A stretch of DNA of 64,000 nucleotides from Occultella aeris (lineage in GTDB: Bacteria; Actinomycetota; Actinomycetes; Actinomycetales; Beutenbergiaceae). The first letter of the stretch is position 1. Each line of letters opens with the position of its first letter. The DNA lies in assembly GCF_902703175.1 (NCBI RefSeq), contig NZ_CACRYJ010000053.1:123470-187469 (forward strand). The letters run 5' to 3'. The notes below the pieces were generated by a model. The model was not told where the DNA came from. It saw nothing but the letters and a program-made list of their open reading frames with translations, and made no database searches. The translations under genes and the position numbers were made by a program. Positions 25,597 through 33,713 of the stretch are shown in pieces.

Positions 25597-26409
25597 ATGA
25601 GTTCCTACCCCACCCTGGCCCGGTTCGACTTCCCGGTGGCGCTGGCGGTCTCCTCGGCGAGCGAGGTGCTCTCGTTCGACGGCGACGTCGAGGCGGTCCA
25701 TCCGTGGAAGTCCGTGACGAAGCCACTGGCTGCGCTCGCGGTGCTCGTGGCAGTGGATCAGGGGCGGGTCGGCCTCGACGATCCAGCCGGCCCGGAGGGG
25801 TCCACCGTGCGGCATCTGCTCGCGCATGCCTCCGGGCTGCCGTTCGAGGCCGGCGCGGTGCTGCAGCGGCCGGGGCTGCGCCGGGTGTACTCGAACCAGG
25901 GCTTCGAGGTCCTCGGCGACCACGTCGCGGCGGCCGTGGGCGAGCCGTTCCCCGAGTGGACCCGTGCGGCGGTGCTCGAGCCCTTGGAGCTGACCAGCGT
26001 CACCCTGGACGGCAGCCCCGCGCATGCGGCGAGCGGCTCCGCCCACGACGTGCTCGCGCTCGGCCTCGAGATGCTCACGCCGACGCTGATCTCCGCGGAA
26101 CTCGGCGAGACGGCCCGCACGGTCGCCTTTCCCGGCCTGTCCGGAGTGCTGCCCGGGTTCGGACGGCAGGACCACAACGACTGGGGTCTCGGCTACGAGA
26201 TCCGCGACCACAAGTCCCCGCACTGGACCGGGGCCTCGAACTCCCCCGCCACGTTCGGGCACTTCGGCCAGTCCGGCAGCTTCGTCTGGGTGGACCCGGA
26301 CGCGGGCCTGGTCGCCGCGTTCCTCGGCGCCGAGTCGTTCCGATCCGAGGTGCACGGCGAACTGTGGCCGTTGCTGAACGACGAGATCCTCGCCGCGCAC
26401 CGGGCCTGA
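25597..26409 (+). CDS. Serine hydrolase, beta-lactamase/penicillin-binding-protein fold
   Basis: 270 residues of the class C beta-lactamase-like (Pfam beta-lactamase) family. The SxxK motif is Ser39-Val-Thr-Lys42 in HPWKSVTKPLAALAV, the YxN motif is YSNQGFEVLGDHV, and the third motif is probably HFGQSGSF. There is no signal peptide, which argues against a periplasmic antibiotic-hydrolysing enzyme and for an esterase or peptidase. Divergent from the prolyl oligopeptidase across 100 bases. Confidence 0.85.
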   Translation: MSSYPTLARFDFPVALAVSSASEVLSFDGDVEAVHPWKSVTKPLAALAVLVAVDQGRVGLDDPAGPEGSTVRHLLAHASGLPFEAGAVLQRPGLRRVYSNQGFEVLGDHVAAAVGEPFPEWTRAAVLEPLELTSVTLDGSPAHAASGSAHDVLALGLEMLTPTLISAELGETARTVAFPGLSGVLPGFGRQDHNDWGLGYEIRDHKSPHWTGASNSPATFGHFGQSGSFVWVDPDAGLVAAFLGAESFRSEVHGELWPLLNDEILAAHRA

Positions 26410-26426
26410 CGCCGGGGACCGCTGCG

Positions 26427-26918
26427 TCAGCCGGCCAGGATCAGCTCGACCACATCGTCGGCGCTCGTGCCCTCGGGCAGCGCGATCCGCACGGTGCCGG
26501 TCGGCTCCTCGAGCGGTTCGGGCACGGCGGCGGCGGACACCAGCGTCTCGCCGACCCTGATGACGAGGCGGGCCGTCTCCCCGGCCCCGGCGGCCTGCGC
26601 GGACAGGTCCTGAAGGACGGCCGTACCGTCCGGATCTAACGTCAGGTCCACAGAGTCGTGGTCGCCCGCATCGGGCACCGCCACGGCGTCCGCGACGCCG
26701 GCGCGCGAGAACTGCGCGGCGCCGACCTCGACGTGCTCGCCGTTGACCTGAACACAGTCCGCGCTGGAGCCGGGAGTGCAGGACTGCGCCACCGCCAGCT
26801 CGATCGCTCCACCGGTCGGCGGCGGCGGCGGCCCGCCCCCGGCGCCGCCTGCGGAACACGCGCTCGCCACGAGCACGAGGAGTCCGACGCACCAGTACCG
26901 GCGCCTGTGATTCGCCAT
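26427..26918 (-). CDS. Predicted lipoprotein, unknown function
   Basis: 163 residues with a lipoprotein signal peptide: basic start, hydrophobic core CVGLLVLVASAC, and a lipobox with Cys21. After a Gly/Pro linker the mature part has two cysteines in QSCTPGSSADC, which may form a disulfide, and two beta-rich halves. No known domain recognised. Convergent with the serine hydrolase, 17 bases apart. Confidence 0.75.
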   Translation of the reverse strand: MANHRRRYWCVGLLVLVASACSAGGAGGGPPPPPTGGAIELAVAQSCTPGSSADCVQVNGEHVEVGAAQFSRAGVADAVAVPDAGDHDSVDLTLDPDGTAVLQDLSAQAAGAGETARLVIRVGETLVSAAAVPEPLEEPTGTVRIALPEGTSADDVVELILAG

Positions 26919-26972
26919 GGGACGACCTCCGTCGAGCGTCAGGCCGGCATCCGCGCCGGGACAGACGTCAGG

Positions 26973-27605
26973 CTACTGGCCCGTCAACGACTGTGCGCCG
27001 GGTCCGGTCAACTCCCCCGGGCGCACCGGTCGCCCGGAGAGGGCGAGCAGCAGCGCCACGGCGCTCCCCCGCACGTGCTCGCCGTCGCCGACGGTCAGCT
27101 CCGCGTCGGTCGCGGTGAGTCGCAGCCCGGCGGCCCGCTCCCTGCCGCCGCCCATCCTCGTGGAGGTGGCGAGCTGGTGCCGGATCGCCGTCACGGCCGC
27201 CGCGGGAGGGTAGTCGTGTTCGATCCCGAGCGGGCGCCGGATGTCCTCGCCGTGCACGATCGCCTCGACGAGCCGGGTCGGGAGCGGCGCCGGGGCCCCG
27301 GTGCTGCGTCGGCTGACGGACTCGAACGCGGCCAACGTCTGCGCCGGGTCCGCCGCGCGCTCCCGGGCCACACCGCGGTCGTTGAACCTGTCGAAATCGA
27401 AGCCGGCCCGCACGAACGCGCCTGCGAACGAGAGCGTGGTGGTGCGGGCGTCGTCGACGAGGTGCGCGAGCACGTCATGCACGCTCCAGCCCGGGCACAG
27501 CGACGGCGTCGACCACCGCTCGGCGGGCAGGTCCCGCAGGTCCTCGATCAGCGCGGCACGCTCGGCGTGGACGGTGGGCCAGATCGTGGCGCTGTCCTTG
27601 GCCAT
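26973..27605 (-). CDS. DinB/maleylpyruvate isomerase-like mycothiol-dependent protein
   Basis: 210 residues of the TIGR03083 actinobacterial family, with LPAERWSTPSLCPGWSVHDVLAHLVDDAR near residues 26-55 and RLVEAIVHGEDIRRPLGI. The histidines in WSVHDVLAHL and VHGEDI are the likely metal ligands of the DinB-type four-helix bundle. Members act with mycothiol, the low-molecular-weight thiol of actinomycetes. ATG 27605 chosen; an upstream start would extend into the neighbour. Substrate unknown. Confidence 0.8.
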   Translation of the reverse strand: MAKDSATIWPTVHAERAALIEDLRDLPAERWSTPSLCPGWSVHDVLAHLVDDARTTTLSFAGAFVRAGFDFDRFNDRGVARERAADPAQTLAAFESVSRRSTGAPAPLPTRLVEAIVHGEDIRRPLGIEHDYPPAAAVTAIRHQLATSTRMGGGRERAAGLRLTATDAELTVGDGEHVRGSAVALLLALSGRPVRPGELTGPGAQSLTGQ

Positions 27606-27649
27606 GCTCTCGCGTGGCTCCCCTCGATCGGGGTGGACGGCACCCGCGG

Positions 27650-28414
27650 TCAACCGGCGAGCAGCTCCGCGTCCACGCGCTGCACCGCGGCGCCACGGTA
27701 ACGCAGCACGAATGCTCGCACCAGGTGGTGAGCGGCGCTCACGTCCGCCCGCGTGACCCGGTCGATGACGGCGGCCATCTCGGCGGCGTCGAAGTAGCCG
27801 GAGTCGCGGTAGACCTCGATCCGGGTGATCACCGAGGCCAGGTCCATCTCAGGGTGGAACTGGGTGACGTATCCGTGCCGGCCGAGCCGGTACATCTGCA
27901 CAGGGCAGGTCGGCGAGGTGGCGAGCACGGTGGCGCGCGGCGGCAGCACCGTGACGGCTTCCTTGTGCCCGACATAGGCCTGGAACCCGGCCGGCAGGCC
28001 GGCGAGCAACGGGTCCACGGCGCCCTCGGGGGTGAGCCGGATCTCGGCGGCGGAGGTCTCCTCGCCGTAGGTCGCGTCCACCACGCCGCCGGTGCGTGCG
28101 CCGACGATCCCGACGCCGTAGCAGAGCGCGAGCATCGGCAGGTCCCGGCGGAGGATCTCGTCGACGATCACACCGAGGTCGGCCTCCACCCGGCGCTGCA
28201 CGGACGACTTGTGCCGGTCGGAGACGGTGAACGGGCTGCCGCCGATGATCACGCCGGCGTAGTCGGCTGGGTCGAGGTCGGCCACGGACCCGGCCTCCAG
28301 ACGCACCCGCACCAGCTCGTCCGGGTGCAGGCCGCCGTGGCGGAGCAGGCTGCGGTACTCCTCATCCGCCGCCGCGTCCTCCGCACGGGAGGCGAGCAGG
28401 AGGAAGGGGCGCAT
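27650..28414 (-). CDS. Class I glutamine amidotransferase-like protein
   Basis: 254 residues of the GMP-synthase-like glutamine amidotransferase family. The nucleophile is Cys in MLALCYGVGIVGARTGG, and the His-Glu pair is in VTQFHPEMD. It stands alone without a synthetase domain, like the stand-alone GATase proteins often annotated as GMP synthase (glutamine-hydrolysing). It lies 44 bases upstream of the DinB-like gene on the same strand. The acceptor of the ammonia, if any, is unknown. Confidence 0.82.
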   Translation of the reverse strand: MRPFLLLASRAEDAAADEEYRSLLRHGGLHPDELVRVRLEAGSVADLDPADYAGVIIGGSPFTVSDRHKSSVQRRVEADLGVIVDEILRRDLPMLALCYGVGIVGARTGGVVDATYGEETSAAEIRLTPEGAVDPLLAGLPAGFQAYVGHKEAVTVLPPRATVLATSPTCPVQMYRLGRHGYVTQFHPEMDLASVITRIEVYRDSGYFDAAEMAAVIDRVTRADVSAAHHLVRAFVLRYRGAAVQRVDAELLAG

Positions 28415-28517
28415 GCGGCAAGTCTTCCCGACGGCGACCCCTCGCCCTGGCGGGGCCGAGTTCCGTCTCAGTCCGTGGTCACCGGCCCCCAGCCGGGCCG
28501 GTGACTTGCGGGGCGAC

Positions 28518-29480
28518 CTACGCCAACCCCATCGCCGTCCGGGCCGCGGCGAGTACCGGGGCGGTGGCTCGACGACAGACCTCGGCGCCGGACGCGAACA
28601 CCGAGGACACGTCGCCGGGATCGAGGTCGGCGTACAGCTTCTGGATCGGCTCGAGCTCGGCTATCACGGCGTCGGTCACCGCAGCCTTCAGGGCGCCGTA
28701 GGTCGTGATGCCCTCCGTCGAGCCGCCGCAGGCCGCGAGGATGTCGAGCAGGTTCGTCACTCCGGGCTTGGCCTCGCGATCGGGTCGCACCGAGCCCACG
28801 CCCACCTCCGAGTCCGTCACGGCGCGACCGACCTTCCGGCGTACCACGTCGGGCGGGTCGAGCAGGTAGATGGTCCCGCCGCCGTCGTCGCGGGACTTGT
28901 CCATCTTCGAGGTCGGGTCCTGCAGGTCCATCACGCGCGCACCTGCCGGCGCCGTGACGATCTCGGGGACCGTGAACACCTCGCCGTAGCTGCGGTTGAA
29001 CCGCAGGGCCAGGTCCCTCGTGAGTTCGACATGTTGGCGCTGGTCGTCGCCGACCGGCACATCGGTCGGCCGGTAGAGCAGGATGTCGGCAGCCATCAGT
29101 GCCGGGTAGGTGAACAGTGAGACCCGCGTCGAGGGCCGGTTGCGACCCTTCTCCTTGAACTGGATCATCCGGTTCAGCTCGCCGACGTGGGCGGTGCACT
29201 CCAACAGGTAGGACAGTTCGGAGTGCGCGGGCACATGGCTCTGGATGAACAGAGTGCTCCGGTCGAGCCCGACGGCAAGCAGCAGGCGCGCCATCTCAGC
29301 CGGGACCTCCCGCAACCGGGCCGGGTCGTGGCCGACCGTCAGGGCATGGAGGTCGGCAATGCCGTAGTAGCAGGTGCTCCGCGCAGGGGAGACCTGCGCG
29401 GCCGCCATCGGACGCAGTGCGCCGAGCAGGTTCCCCAGCGTGAGGTGACCGGTGGGCTTGAGCATGGACAGGTTGATCAT
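28518..29480 (-). CDS. trpS: Tryptophanyl-tRNA synthetase, probably auxiliary type
   Basis: 320 residues, class I. The HIGH motif reads HLTLGN and KMSKS reads KMDKS (SKMDKSRDD). ADILLYRPTDVPVGDDQRQHVELTRDL is the typical middle block. The N-terminus MINLSMLKPTGHLTLGNLLG departs from the common SGIQPTG form: a Lys replaces the usual Gln, while the His of ADLHALTV is kept. GAAGGAG precedes ATG 29480. A Trp-Trp leader peptide and attenuator lie just upstream. Streptomyces coelicolor controls its auxiliary, antibiotic-resistant TrpRS in this way, so this may be such a copy. That is inference. Confidence 0.92.
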   Translation of the reverse strand: MINLSMLKPTGHLTLGNLLGALRPMAAAQVSPARSTCYYGIADLHALTVGHDPARLREVPAEMARLLLAVGLDRSTLFIQSHVPAHSELSYLLECTAHVGELNRMIQFKEKGRNRPSTRVSLFTYPALMAADILLYRPTDVPVGDDQRQHVELTRDLALRFNRSYGEVFTVPEIVTAPAGARVMDLQDPTSKMDKSRDDGGGTIYLLDPPDVVRRKVGRAVTDSEVGVGSVRPDREAKPGVTNLLDILAACGGSTEGITTYGALKAAVTDAVIAELEPIQKLYADLDPGDVSSVFASGAEVCRRATAPVLAAARTAMGLA

Positions 29481-29536
29481 CGGGACTCCTTCGATGCGAG
29501 CCCACGGGTGCTGTCGATCTCTCAGTGAAACGCGTG

Positions 29537-29558
29537 ACGGCCGCCCATGGGCGGCCGT
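29537..29558 (-). terminator. Attenuator hairpin before trpS
   Basis: ACGGCCGCCCA is followed directly by its exact inverse, a 22-bp perfect palindrome with a strong G+C stem. It lies 32 bases after the leader-peptide stop and 56 bases before the trpS start. No T run follows on the minus strand, which is common in actinomycete terminators. A competing hairpin over 29578-29605 pairs the Trp codons (GTGGT) with ACCAC and CCGCC with GGCGG; freeing that GGCGG would let it pair with CCGCC of this hairpin. Confidence 0.7.
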
Positions 29559-29589
29559 TTCGTTGAATGCTTCGAACGTGGTCCGCCGG

Positions 29590-29643
29590 TCAGGCGGGCC
29601 ACCACTGCATGGAGCGGAATGTCGTCAGCATGTGGGTCATCAT
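29590..29643 (-). CDS. Trp leader peptide of the trpS attenuator
   Basis: A 17-codon ORF, MMTHMLTTFRSMQWWPA, with two adjacent Trp codons three codons before the stop. Its first ATG overlaps the stop of the upstream gene (ATGA at 29640-29643), so it may be translated by coupling; ATG 29640 and 29631 are alternatives. No clear ribosome site is seen. Tandem Trp codons right before a strong hairpin and a TrpRS gene are the hallmarks of ribosome-mediated attenuation: stalling at Trp codons under low charged tRNA-Trp would block the hairpin. Confidence 0.75.
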   Translation of the reverse strand: MMTHMLTTFRSMQWWPA

Positions 29644-30980
29644 GCCAGGTGCGGAGCGCCGGTGTCCGCAGGTCGCGGCGACACCCGCACGGAGCCTGCG
29701 TAGCTCACCAGCAGGGCCGCCGCGAGCACCCAGACCTGCCCGACGGCCGCGAGCCGATCCCCGGCGATGACGATCACGGCGCCGGCCACGAGGGTCGGCA
29801 CGGCGAGCAGCAATGCGGTCTGCCGGCCGCGCGGGTCGGCCCGGCGGATCCCGAGCACCAGATGCACCACGGCGCCGAGCAGCCCGTAGAGGCCGAACGC
29901 GACGAGCAGCAGCCACCGCACGTCCGCCGTCAGGGATTCGCCGGGTTCGACGAGGACACCGCCGAGGACCGCGACCAGGGTGGCCAGCGCACCGGTCGTG
30001 ACCAGGTGCAGCGGCCACGCCGCCCGCGGGGACACGGCGCCCGTGGCGAGCAGGGCGACCCCGGCGTAGCCGCCGCGGACCGCGAGGGCCCACAGGGTGA
30101 CCAGAAGCGCGAACGTGCCCGCTCCGGCCAGCAGGAGGTCGACGTCCCAGGTGGCCTCACCGGCGGCCGCGACGGCCTGGATCATGCCTTCGCCGAGCAC
30201 GATGATGACGAACAGCCCGAGCCGCTCACCCAGGTGCGCCTCGTCCCCGGCTAGGGTTCTGACCGTCTCCGGCAGGTCCCGGTCGCCGCGTCGCGGGTCC
30301 CGCCCGCGGCCCGATCCGAGCAGGTCGGCACCCTCCCCAGGGCCGCGACCCGCGCGGCCCCGCCGACCGGACCGAGCCGCGTCGCGGCGCCCGGCGCGTC
30401 CGCGTCGTTCGCCGCCGTCGATCCGGTCCCGCAGTCCGTCCAGGTGTTCCTGGGCGTTCTGGGCGAGCCTTGGCCCGGAGATCAGCAGCAGGACGCCCAC
30501 GTCGATCGCGAGGCCGATCGCCCACAGGATGTAGACGACCGATCCGTCGAACCACCAGGACACCATCCAGGGCACGACGCCCCCGAGTGCCTGGACGACG
30601 GGAAGGTCCAGCACCACGGTCCCTCGTTGGAACGGCCGCGACGCGAGGATCCGGCCGATCACGTACGCGATCGAGAACGCGGTCGCGTGCTCGCCGTTGA
30701 TCTCGGGCACGGCCGCCATCATCACGGCCAGGGCGGCCATGCCGAGCAGCATCGGCCGGGCCCGCGTCGCCTCACCGGCGATGTTGCCGTACGTCGTGAA
30801 GCACGCCCAGACCAGCCAGAACGCCACGAACGCGATCGCGTACAGCGCCAGGCCCCCCGGCCCGTGGTCGGCGTGCAACAGGTGCGCCAGGGTGCCGATG
30901 CCGGCGACCACGACCAGGTCGAAGAACAGTTCCAGCCAGGATGCGTGCCGGTCGGCTTCCGTGTGCTCCGCGGTTGTCAC
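29640..30980 (-). CDS. Low-temperature-requirement A (LtrA) family membrane protein
   Basis: 446 residues with many membrane helices. The LtrA signature is present: WLELFFDLVVVAGIGTLAHLL near residue 15 and GERLGLFVIIVLGEGMIQA near 245. LtrA is linked to cold growth in Listeria; biochemical role unclear. Odd here is a 60-residue Arg/Gly-rich hydrophilic insert near residues 180-240 between two membrane blocks. The start is taken as GTG 30980, just before TTAEHTEADRHASW; no strong ribosome site is seen. Its stop overlaps the Trp leader ORF. Confidence 0.85.
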   Translation of the reverse strand: MTTAEHTEADRHASWLELFFDLVVVAGIGTLAHLLHADHGPGGLALYAIAFVAFWLVWACFTTYGNIAGEATRARPMLLGMAALAVMMAAVPEINGEHATAFSIAYVIGRILASRPFQRGTVVLDLPVVQALGGVVPWMVSWWFDGSVVYILWAIGLAIDVGVLLLISGPRLAQNAQEHLDGLRDRIDGGERRGRAGRRDAARSGRRGRAGRGPGEGADLLGSGRGRDPRRGDRDLPETVRTLAGDEAHLGERLGLFVIIVLGEGMIQAVAAAGEATWDVDLLLAGAGTFALLVTLWALAVRGGYAGVALLATGAVSPRAAWPLHLVTTGALATLVAVLGGVLVEPGESLTADVRWLLLVAFGLYGLLGAVVHLVLGIRRADPRGRQTALLLAVPTLVAGAVIVIAGDRLAAVGQVWVLAAALLVSYAGSVRVSPRPADTGAPHLA

Positions 30981-31093
30981 GGGGACCGAACCTACTCCTG
31001 TGCCCGGACCGCTCACAGTGCTCGCGGTGCCGATGGCGATCGCGCATCCGGTGGCGGCGCGCACCCGGGTGGATCCGCGAGACACTGGAGGAG

Positions 31094-33673
31094 ATGACAC
31101 TCTCCCCGCCCGCCGACCCGACCGACGACGACGCCCTGGTCGAGTCCTTCACCGACTGGGCGAGCTCACGTGGCCTCACGCTGTACGAGCACCAGGAGGA
31201 GGCGCTGCTGGAGATCGTGACCGGCGCGCACGTGATCCTGTCCACGCCCACCGGATCCGGCAAGTCCCTGGTCGCGGTCGCGGCGCACTACGTGGCGATG
31301 TCCCGTGGGCAGCGCAGCTACTACACCGCACCGCTGAAGGCGCTCGTGAGCGAGAAGTTCTTCGACCTCGTGGAGGTGTTCGGTGCGGATGCCGTCGGCA
31401 TGATGACCGGCGACTCGGCCATCAACACCGACGCCCCGATCATCTGCTGCACCGCCGAGGTGCTCGCGAACCAGGCCCTGCGGGACGGCGCGGACACCGA
31501 CGCCGCGCAGGTGATCATGGACGAGTTCCACTTCTACGCCGACCCCCAGCGCGGCTGGGCCTGGCAGGTGCCGCTGCTGGAGCTGCCGCGGACCCAGTTC
31601 GTGCTGATGAGCGCCACCCTGGGTGACGTGTCCTTCTTCGCCGAGGACCTCGTCCGGCGCACGAAGAGGCCCGTCGCCGTGATCGCGAACACCGAGCGCC
31701 CGGTGCCGCTGACCTTCACCTACTCCACCGAACAGCTGCACGAGCTCGTCCTGGAACTGCTCGGCACCCACCGCGCCCCGGTGTACGTGGTGCACTTCAC
31801 CCAGGCCGCCGCCGTCGAGCAGGCGCAGTCGCTGACGTCCATCCAGGTCGCCAACAAGGAGCGCAAGGCACAGATCGCGGAGGCCATCGGCGACTTCAGT
31901 TTCGCCCGCGGGTTCGGGGCCACCCTGTCCCGGCTGCTGCGGCACGGCATCGGCGTGCACCACGCCGGCATGCTGCCGCGCTACCGGCGGCTCGTCGAGC
32001 GCCTCGCCCAGGCCGGGCTGCTCGGCGTCATCTGCGGCACCGACACCCTCGGCGTCGGCATCAACGTGCCGATCCGAACGGTGGTGCTCACCGGCCTGAC
32101 GAAGTACGACGGCGTCCGCTCGCGGCATCTGTCGGCTCGCGAACTGCATCAGATCGCCGGGCGGGCCGGCCGCGCCGGCTATGACACCGTGGGCGAGGTG
32201 ATCGTGCAGGCGCCCGAGCACGTCATCGAGAACGCGAAGTCGCTCGCGAAGGCCGGCGACGACGAGCGCAAGCGCCGCAAGATCGTGCGCAAGAAGGCCC
32301 CCACCGGCGTGGTGAACTGGACGGACAAGACGTTCGAGCGCCTGCGCGACGCCGAGCCGGAGAAGCTCACGTCCCAGTTCCAGGTCTCGCACGCGATGGT
32401 GCTGGGGGTGCTGGGTCGTGACGACGACGCGATCGCCACCTTGACCCGCCTCCTCACGGACAATCACGACGAGCCCACCGACCGGAACCTGCACGTGCGC
32501 CGCGCGATCGGTATCTACCGGTCCCTGCGCGCCGCCGGTCTGGTGGAGAAGCTGCCCGAGCCGGACGCGTTCGGGCGCCGGATCCGGCTCACCCGGGACG
32601 TGCCGGCCGACTTCGCCCTGAACGCCCCGCTGTCGCCGTTCGCCCTTGCGGCCCTGGAACTCCTCGACCCGGAGGACCCGGACTACGCCGTCGACGTGGT
32701 CTCGGTGGTCGAGGCCACCCTGGAGAACCCGCGCCCGTTGCTGATCGCCCAGGAGAAGGCCGCTCGCGGCGAGGCGATCGGTGCCATGAAGGCGGACGGC
32801 CTGGAGTACGAGGAGCGGATGGCCGCCCTCGAGGAGATCACCTACCCGCGGCCCTTGGCCGAGCTGCTGACCGCGGCGCTGGCCGAGTACCGGACCGCGA
32901 ACCCTTGGGTGGACGACTACGAGCTCAAGCCCAAGTCCGTGGTGCGGGACATGGTGGAGAACGCGATGACGTTCTCCGAGGTGATCTCCCGGTACGGCCT
33001 TGCCCGCAGCGAGGGCGTGGTGCTGCGGTACCTGACCGACGCGTACAAGGCGCTGCGCCAGATGGTGCCGGCGGCCGCTCGGACCGAAGAGCTCACCGAG
33101 ATCATCGAGTGGCTCGGCGACGCCGTGCGGCAGGTGGATTCCTCCCTGCTCGCCGAGTGGGAGGCCCTGCAGAGCGGCCTGCAGAACGCAGCGGTCGCGC
33201 TCAGCGAGCAGACGCCGTCGGGCATCGACGGCACCGACGCGGACGAAGCCCGCTTCGGCGGCGACGACGCCGACCGGCCGATCACCGCGAACGAGCGGTC
33301 GTTCCGCATCCTGGTGCGCAACGCGATGTTCCGCCGCGTGGAGCTGGCCGCCCGGGAGGACTACCACCGGCTCGCGCAGCTCGACGCCGCCCTGCCCGAG
33401 GACCAGCGCTGGAGCGCCGACGACTGGGCCGACGCGATGGAGGAGTACTGGGCCGAGTACGGCGAGCTCGGCATCGGTGCGGCGGCCAGGTCGGCGTCGA
33501 TGACCAGCATCTCCCCCGGGGCGGAGCACTGGGAGGTCACCCAGGTCCTCGACGACCCCGAGGGCGACCGGGACTGGCGGTTCCGGGCGAGCGTGGACCT
33601 GGCCGCGAGCGCCGAGCTGGGCCGTGCGGTGCTGCGGATGGTCGACGTCGGGATGGTCAGTTCTGCCCCATGA
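31094..33673 (+). CDS. Ski2-like DEAD/DEAH RNA helicase with DUF3516
   Basis: 859 residues. Helicase motifs in order: STPTGSGKS (I), TAPLKALVSEK (Ia), MDEFHFY (II), MSATL (III), VHHAGMLPRYRR (IV), GTDTLGVGINVP (V) and HQIAGRAGRAGYD (VI), all in the first 430 residues. The C-terminal half matches DUF3516, found on this actinobacterial helicase family. It probably remodels structured RNA in turnover or ribosome work. GGAGGAG directly abuts ATG 31094 with no spacer, which is unusual; no better start was found. Divergent from the LtrA gene. Confidence 0.93.
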   Translation: MTLSPPADPTDDDALVESFTDWASSRGLTLYEHQEEALLEIVTGAHVILSTPTGSGKSLVAVAAHYVAMSRGQRSYYTAPLKALVSEKFFDLVEVFGADAVGMMTGDSAINTDAPIICCTAEVLANQALRDGADTDAAQVIMDEFHFYADPQRGWAWQVPLLELPRTQFVLMSATLGDVSFFAEDLVRRTKRPVAVIANTERPVPLTFTYSTEQLHELVLELLGTHRAPVYVVHFTQAAAVEQAQSLTSIQVANKERKAQIAEAIGDFSFARGFGATLSRLLRHGIGVHHAGMLPRYRRLVERLAQAGLLGVICGTDTLGVGINVPIRTVVLTGLTKYDGVRSRHLSARELHQIAGRAGRAGYDTVGEVIVQAPEHVIENAKSLAKAGDDERKRRKIVRKKAPTGVVNWTDKTFERLRDAEPEKLTSQFQVSHAMVLGVLGRDDDAIATLTRLLTDNHDEPTDRNLHVRRAIGIYRSLRAAGLVEKLPEPDAFGRRIRLTRDVPADFALNAPLSPFALAALELLDPEDPDYAVDVVSVVEATLENPRPLLIAQEKAARGEAIGAMKADGLEYEERMAALEEITYPRPLAELLTAALAEYRTANPWVDDYELKPKSVVRDMVENAMTFSEVISRYGLARSEGVVLRYLTDAYKALRQMVPAAARTEELTEIIEWLGDAVRQVDSSLLAEWEALQSGLQNAAVALSEQTPSGIDGTDADEARFGGDDADRPITANERSFRILVRNAMFRRVELAAREDYHRLAQLDAALPEDQRWSADDWADAMEEYWAEYGELGIGAAARSASMTSISPGAEHWEVTQVLDDPEGDRDWRFRASVDLAASAELGRAVLRMVDVGMVSSAP

Positions 33674-33713
33674 GGCGGCGGGTCCGGTCAGGAGCCTCGC
33701 CTACCATGGCGGG

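Noticed and set aside
25597..26409. Antibiotic-hydrolysing class C beta-lactamase
   Set aside because: SxxK and YxN motifs fit, but there is no signal peptide; the broader serine hydrolase family is the safer call.
31166..33529. 787-residue minus-strand open frame opposite the helicase
   Set aside because: Same antisense artefact; no recognisable domain, whereas the plus-strand frame has every helicase motif.
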